A stretch of DNA of 6,622 nucleotides from an uncultured Ruminococcus sp. (GTDB lineage Bacteria; Bacillota; Clostridia; Oscillospirales; CAG-272), in NCBI GenBank assembly GCA_902766575.1, contig CACXED010000242.1:1-6622 (forward strand), given 5' to 3'. A program made the translations under genes and the position numbers. The notes below the pieces were generated by a model. It made no database searches, was not told the origin of the DNA, and saw nothing but the letters and a program-made list of their open reading frames with translations. Shown here in pieces: positions 4,109 through 6,622 of this stretch (its first letter is position 1; every line of letters begins with the position of its first letter).

Positions 4109-5908
4109 TTATTCGTCGGATTCCTCGTCGACTACGGCGATTCCGAGCTCGGCGAGCGCCTTGTCGTCGGGCTTTGCCGGGCATTTGGTCATGAGCTCGG
4201 AGGCATTCTGGATCTTCGGGAAAGCGATGACGTCGCGGATATCGTCGATTCCGAGCATCAGCATCGTGAGCCGGTCGAGTCCGAACGCCATTCCTGCGTG
4301 CGGCGGAACTCCGTACTGGAAAGCCTCGAGCAGGAAGCCGAACTTCTCGTTCGCTTCCTCGTGGCTCATGCCGAGCAGGTCGAACATCTTAGACTGGATC
4401 TCGGCGTCGTGGATACGCACCGAGCCGCCTCCGGCTTCGGTTCCGTTGATGACGATATCGTAAGCCTTTGCGCGGATCTTTCCGGGATCGGTGTCGACGT
4501 ATTGGAGATCCTCCTCCATCGGCATCGTGAAGGGATGGTGCATAGCGTAGTAGCGTCCGTCCTCCTCGGAGTATTCGAGCAGAGGGAACTCGGTGATCCA
4601 GAGCAGCTTATAGTCGCTTGGGTCGAGCAGTCCGAGCCGCTTTGCGATCTCGCAGCGGAGCGCTCCTAGCGTGTCGAACACTACCTTGTTCTTGTCGGCG
4701 ACGATGAATACGAGGTCGTTCGTCTCGATACCGAGAGCCTTGACTATCGCGTTCATCTCGTCCTCGGTGAGGAACTTTGCAAAGGACGACGAGACCTCGC
4801 CGTTAAGGTTCTTGTACCACGCGAGTCCCTTTGCCTTGTAGGACTTGACAAAGGTCGTGAGAGCGTCGATCTCCTTGCGCGAGAACTTAGCCGCCTGCCC
4901 CTTGATGTTGATGGCTCTGACCGAGCCGCCGTTCGCGACCGCGTCGGCAAAGACCTTGAAGCCGCAGCCCTTGACCGCATCGGAGATGTTCTGAAGCTCA
5001 AAGCCGAAGCGCAGGTCGGGCTTGTCCGAGCCGAAGCGCTCCATAGCCTCGTGCCAGGTCATTCTCTGGAGCGGGAGCGGGAGGTCGATGCCCTTGAATT
5101 CCTTGAAAAGGCGGGCGAGGAACTTCTCGTTCATCTCCATGACGTCGTCCTCGGTGACGTAGGACATCTCGAGGTCGATCTGAGTAAACTCGGGCTGACG
5201 GTCAGCGCGGAGATCCTCGTCGCGGAAGCAGCGGGCGACCTGGAAGTATCTGTCGAAGCCCGAGAGCATCAGCAGCTGCTTATAGAGCTGAGGCGACTGG
5301 GGCAGAGCGTAGAATTTACCGTGATGTATGCGGCTCGGGACGAGATAGTCGCGCGCGCCCTCGGGAGTCGGCTTGATGAGGCAGGGAGTCTCGATATCAA
5401 TGAAGCCGTTCTCGGCGTAGTAATCGCGGGCGATCTTGACGATTTTGCTTCTCGCGATGATATTGCGGGTGAGATCCGGACGGCGCAGGTCGAGATAGCG
5501 GTGCTTTAAGCGAAGCTCGGGATTGACGTTTGAGTTCTCGACGATCTCAAAGGGCGGTGTGAGCGAGGTCGAAAAGACCTTGAGCTCGTCTACGGCGATT
5601 TCGATCTCTCCGGTGGGGAGATTCTTGTTGACCGCTCCCTCTCCGCGCGGACGGACGGTTCCTTTAGCGCAGATAGAATACTCGGAGCGGAGCGCGAACG
5701 CCGCGTCGAAGATAGCCTTGTCGGTCTTTTCGTCAAAGGCGAGCTGAATGATTCCCGATCTGTCTCTGAGGTCTACGAAGATAAGGCTGCCGAGGTCGCG
5801 CTGACGCTGCACCCAGCCCATGACGCATACGTGACTACCGATATCGCCCTTGGTGAGCTCGGCGGCGTAGCAGGTTCGCTTGTCGTTTTTGGTAAGTTGA
5901 GCACCCAT
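4109..5908 (-). CDS. aspS: Aspartate--tRNA ligase (bacterial type)
   Basis: This class II synthetase charges tRNA-Asp with aspartate in the cytosol. At 599 residues it has the normal bacterial length. The N-terminal OB-fold anticodon-binding domain (about 24-112) carries GWVQRQRDLGSLIFVDLRDR (31-50). Motif 1 lies near 168-176, motif 2 is FRDEDLRADRQPEFTQID (228-245), the bacterial GAD insertion spans about 290-430, the active-site NGTEAGGGSVRIHD segment is at 488-501, and motif 3 has GLDRL (543-547). RDLGS in the OB fold resembles the discriminating E. coli enzyme rather than the RDHGG form reported for non-discriminating enzymes; this is tentative. The ATG is preceded by AAGGAG (5924-5919) at 10 nt. 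It has its own promoter about 220 bp upstream and its own terminator. No T-box is visible in the leader. Confidence 0.97.
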   Translation of the reverse strand: MGAQLTKNDKRTCYAAELTKGDIGSHVCVMGWVQRQRDLGSLIFVDLRDRSGIIQLAFDEKTDKAIFDAAFALRSEYSICAKGTVRPRGEGAVNKNLPTGEIEIAVDELKVFSTSLTPPFEIVENSNVNPELRLKHRYLDLRRPDLTRNIIARSKIVKIARDYYAENGFIDIETPCLIKPTPEGARDYLVPSRIHHGKFYALPQSPQLYKQLLMLSGFDRYFQVARCFRDEDLRADRQPEFTQIDLEMSYVTEDDVMEMNEKFLARLFKEFKGIDLPLPLQRMTWHEAMERFGSDKPDLRFGFELQNISDAVKGCGFKVFADAVANGGSVRAINIKGQAAKFSRKEIDALTTFVKSYKAKGLAWYKNLNGEVSSSFAKFLTEDEMNAIVKALGIETNDLVFIVADKNKVVFDTLGALRCEIAKRLGLLDPSDYKLLWITEFPLLEYSEEDGRYYAMHHPFTMPMEEDLQYVDTDPGKIRAKAYDIVINGTEAGGGSVRIHDAEIQSKMFDLLGMSHEEANEKFGFLLEAFQYGVPPHAGMAFGLDRLTMLMLGIDDIRDVIAFPKIQNASELMTKCPAKPDDKALAELGIAVVDEESDE

Positions 5909-5949
5909 TGTATATATTCTCCTTATTCTCTTGATTTAAGTTATTTTTT

Positions 5950-6053
5950 GCGACGCACTATGTTTGATGAGACTATGCGACGGAATGCTGTGCATTCCTT
6001 ACGCAGGCTAACGGTGGCGCAGTCACAAGCCTTGACTATGGGAGCGGCGGCTC
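5950..6053 (-). repeat. Dispersed intergenic repeat, copy 2, inside the aspS leader
   Basis: Read on the minus strand, module A (6053-6008) matches 62-107 at 41 of 46 positions and module B (5975-5950) matches 111-136 at 23 of 26. Between them are 32 nt (6007-5976) absent from copy 1. These fold as a hairpin, GGAATGC-ACA-GCATTCC, flanked by outer TGCG/CGCA. Ahead of module A is a stem CTCGTC-GGC-GACGAG; copy 1 has CTCG-6 nt-CGAG there, different in sequence but still paired. The whole copy should be transcribed as part of the aspS 5' untranslated region. Confidence 0.8.
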
Positions 6054-6062
6054 GTCGCCGAC

Positions 6063-6105
6063 GAGGGTACGGTCCATGTCTAAGATTTTCAAGGCTGCGT
6101 ACCTC
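6063..6105 (-). repeat. Inverted repeat flanking repeat copy 2, at the start of the aspS leader
   Basis: GAGGTACG (minus strand 6105-6098) pairs with CGTACCCTC (6071-6063) with one bulged base. It lies about 14 nt after the expected aspS transcription start and 9 nt before module A. It occupies the same relative place as the long hairpin at 1-54 next to copy 1, and the inner arms share GTACCCTC. Confidence 0.6.
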
Positions 6106-6125
6106 CGTATATTTCATAATAATAT

Positions 6126-6154
6126 ATTATATCAAATCCCGCTCAGTTTTTCAA
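6126..6154 (-). promoter_or_regulatory. Sigma-A promoter of aspS
   Basis: On the minus strand, TTGAAA (6154-6149), a 17-nt spacer and TATAAT (6131-6126), with TG one base before the -10, form a near-consensus extended -10 promoter. The start is expected near 6119, giving a leader of about 210 nt. The -35 and half the spacer lie in the loop of an inverted repeat, CCCGCT (6162-6157) with AGCGGG (6143-6138). That repeat could be an operator or the weak end of the mnmA transcript. Confidence 0.9.
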
Positions 6155-6241
6155 TAAGCGGGGCTGAAATAATCTCCATCGACACGAATATTTGTCGAAA
6201 GCACACAGAATTTCCGAGCTATCATCGAAAATAATGTCGAA

Positions 6242-6622
6242 TCAGACGATAATTCCTCCGCCTATGACTATATCGCCGTCGTAGATCACGACCGACTGAC
6301 CGCGGGTTATCGCTCGCTGCGGCTCGTCGAATTCGAGGTGAAGCGAGTCCTCGCCGGTCTGAACGAGCGTCGCGGGAGCTTCCTTATGCGAGTAGCGTAT
6401 CTTCGCGGTCACTCTTATCGGCGAGGAGATGCTGTCGCAGGCGATGAGATTTATCTCCGCAGCGTCGAGGGAGCGGCTGTAGAGGTCGGGCTCGTCGCCG
6501 AGGGTTATCGTGTTTCTGACCGGGTCTATCGCGGTCACGCAGGTGCGGCGTCCTATTGAGATGCCGAGCTTCTTTCGCTGACCGAGCGTGTAGTGAATTA
6601 TGCCCTTGTGCTGACCGACGAC
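6242..6622 (-). CDS. mnmA: tRNA-specific 2-thiouridylase MnmA, C-terminal part
   Basis: MnmA activates U34 of tRNA-Lys, -Glu and -Gln with ATP and inserts sulfur to form the 2-thiouridine base. The gene runs off the right edge; 126 codons plus stop are visible, about the last third of a usual 350-370-residue protein. The fragment opens with GQHKGIIHYTLGQRKKLGI, a highly conserved MnmA block. It continues through the C-terminal beta-barrel and ends FDEPQRAITRGQSVVIYDGD...GGGIIV, the standard MnmA tail. The PP-loop and catalytic cysteines lie outside the window. The reading frame stays open to the window edge; the ATG near 6538 is internal, not the start. It is followed by aspS in the same direction, but aspS has its own promoter. 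No strong terminator follows. Confidence 0.95.
   Translation of the reverse strand, partial: VVGQHKGIIHYTLGQRKKLGISIGRRTCVTAIDPVRNTITLGDEPDLYSRSLDAAEINLIACDSISSPIRVTAKIRYSHKEAPATLVQTGEDSLHLEFDEPQRAITRGQSVVIYDGDIVIGGGIIV

Noticed and set aside
4753..5001. Open frames antisense to or overlapping aspS, the SLH gene, folT and the EamA gene
   Set aside because: They are low-complexity, Arg/Ser-rich or Arg/Glu-rich translations typical of shadow frames of GC-rich genes, and lack ribosome binding sites.
5909..6119. T-box riboswitch for aspS
   Set aside because: The conserved T-box sequence (GGGTGG-ACCGCG type) and a following terminator are not found on the minus strand. GGTGGCGCAG on the plus strand is in the wrong orientation and part of the repeat.
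5831..6157. 108-codon plus-strand frame across the aspS start and leader
   Set aside because: It runs antisense to the aspS start, the repeat and the promoter. The sequence is explained by those features.
6179..6240. Repeated TGTCGA motifs as a possible LexA-type operator
   Set aside because: They do not match the GAAC-4 nt-GTTC pattern of Gram-positive LexA sites, and spacing is irregular. Only the TCGACA/TGTCGA dyad is supported.

Overview
The window looks like the chromosome of a Clostridia-class Firmicute, probably an Oscillospirales/Ruminococcaceae-type gut anaerobe. Supporting signs are a tetrahydrofolate (THF) riboswitch ahead of a folT transporter gene, AAGGAG(G) ribosome binding sites, vegetative promoters with extended -10 boxes, tRNA genes with encoded CCA, an SLH-domain cell-surface protein, and GC-rich genes separated by AT-rich spacers. 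The taxonomic call is inference. Every intact gene belongs to a known family.

Layout, left to right. Positions 1-310 hold no gene. They contain a 54-bp near-perfect inverted repeat, one copy of a dispersed two-module repeat, a degenerate 40-bp tandem array, and the terminator of a tRNA operon. Two tRNA genes on the minus strand, Met(CAT) then Glu(TTC), follow a consensus promoter at 544-572. Rightward from about 699 runs a folate-uptake unit: promoter, THF riboswitch, a hairpin that masks the ribosome binding site, folT, and a DMT/EamA transporter gene, ending in a terminator shared with the convergent gene. The rest is on the minus strand: an SLH-anchored surface protein, aspS with its own terminator and promoter, and the 3' third of mnmA cut by the window edge.

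Functional links. folT and the EamA gene are probably co-transcribed behind the riboswitch, so THF should turn off FolT synthesis at translation. The two tRNAs, aspS (charging of tRNA-Asp) and mnmA (2-thiolation of U34 in tRNA-Lys/Glu/Gln) form a loose translation theme. The tRNA-Glu(UUC) encoded here is a standard MnmA substrate class.

The least explained signal is the dispersed repeat. A 46-nt and a 26-nt module (41/46 and 23/26 identical) occur at 62-136 and, in the opposite orientation, at 5950-6053 inside the roughly 210-nt aspS leader. The two copies differ in the hairpin between the modules, and both are flanked by an inverted repeat on the same side. I do not recognise it as a named family. 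No new enzymatic or defence system is visible.
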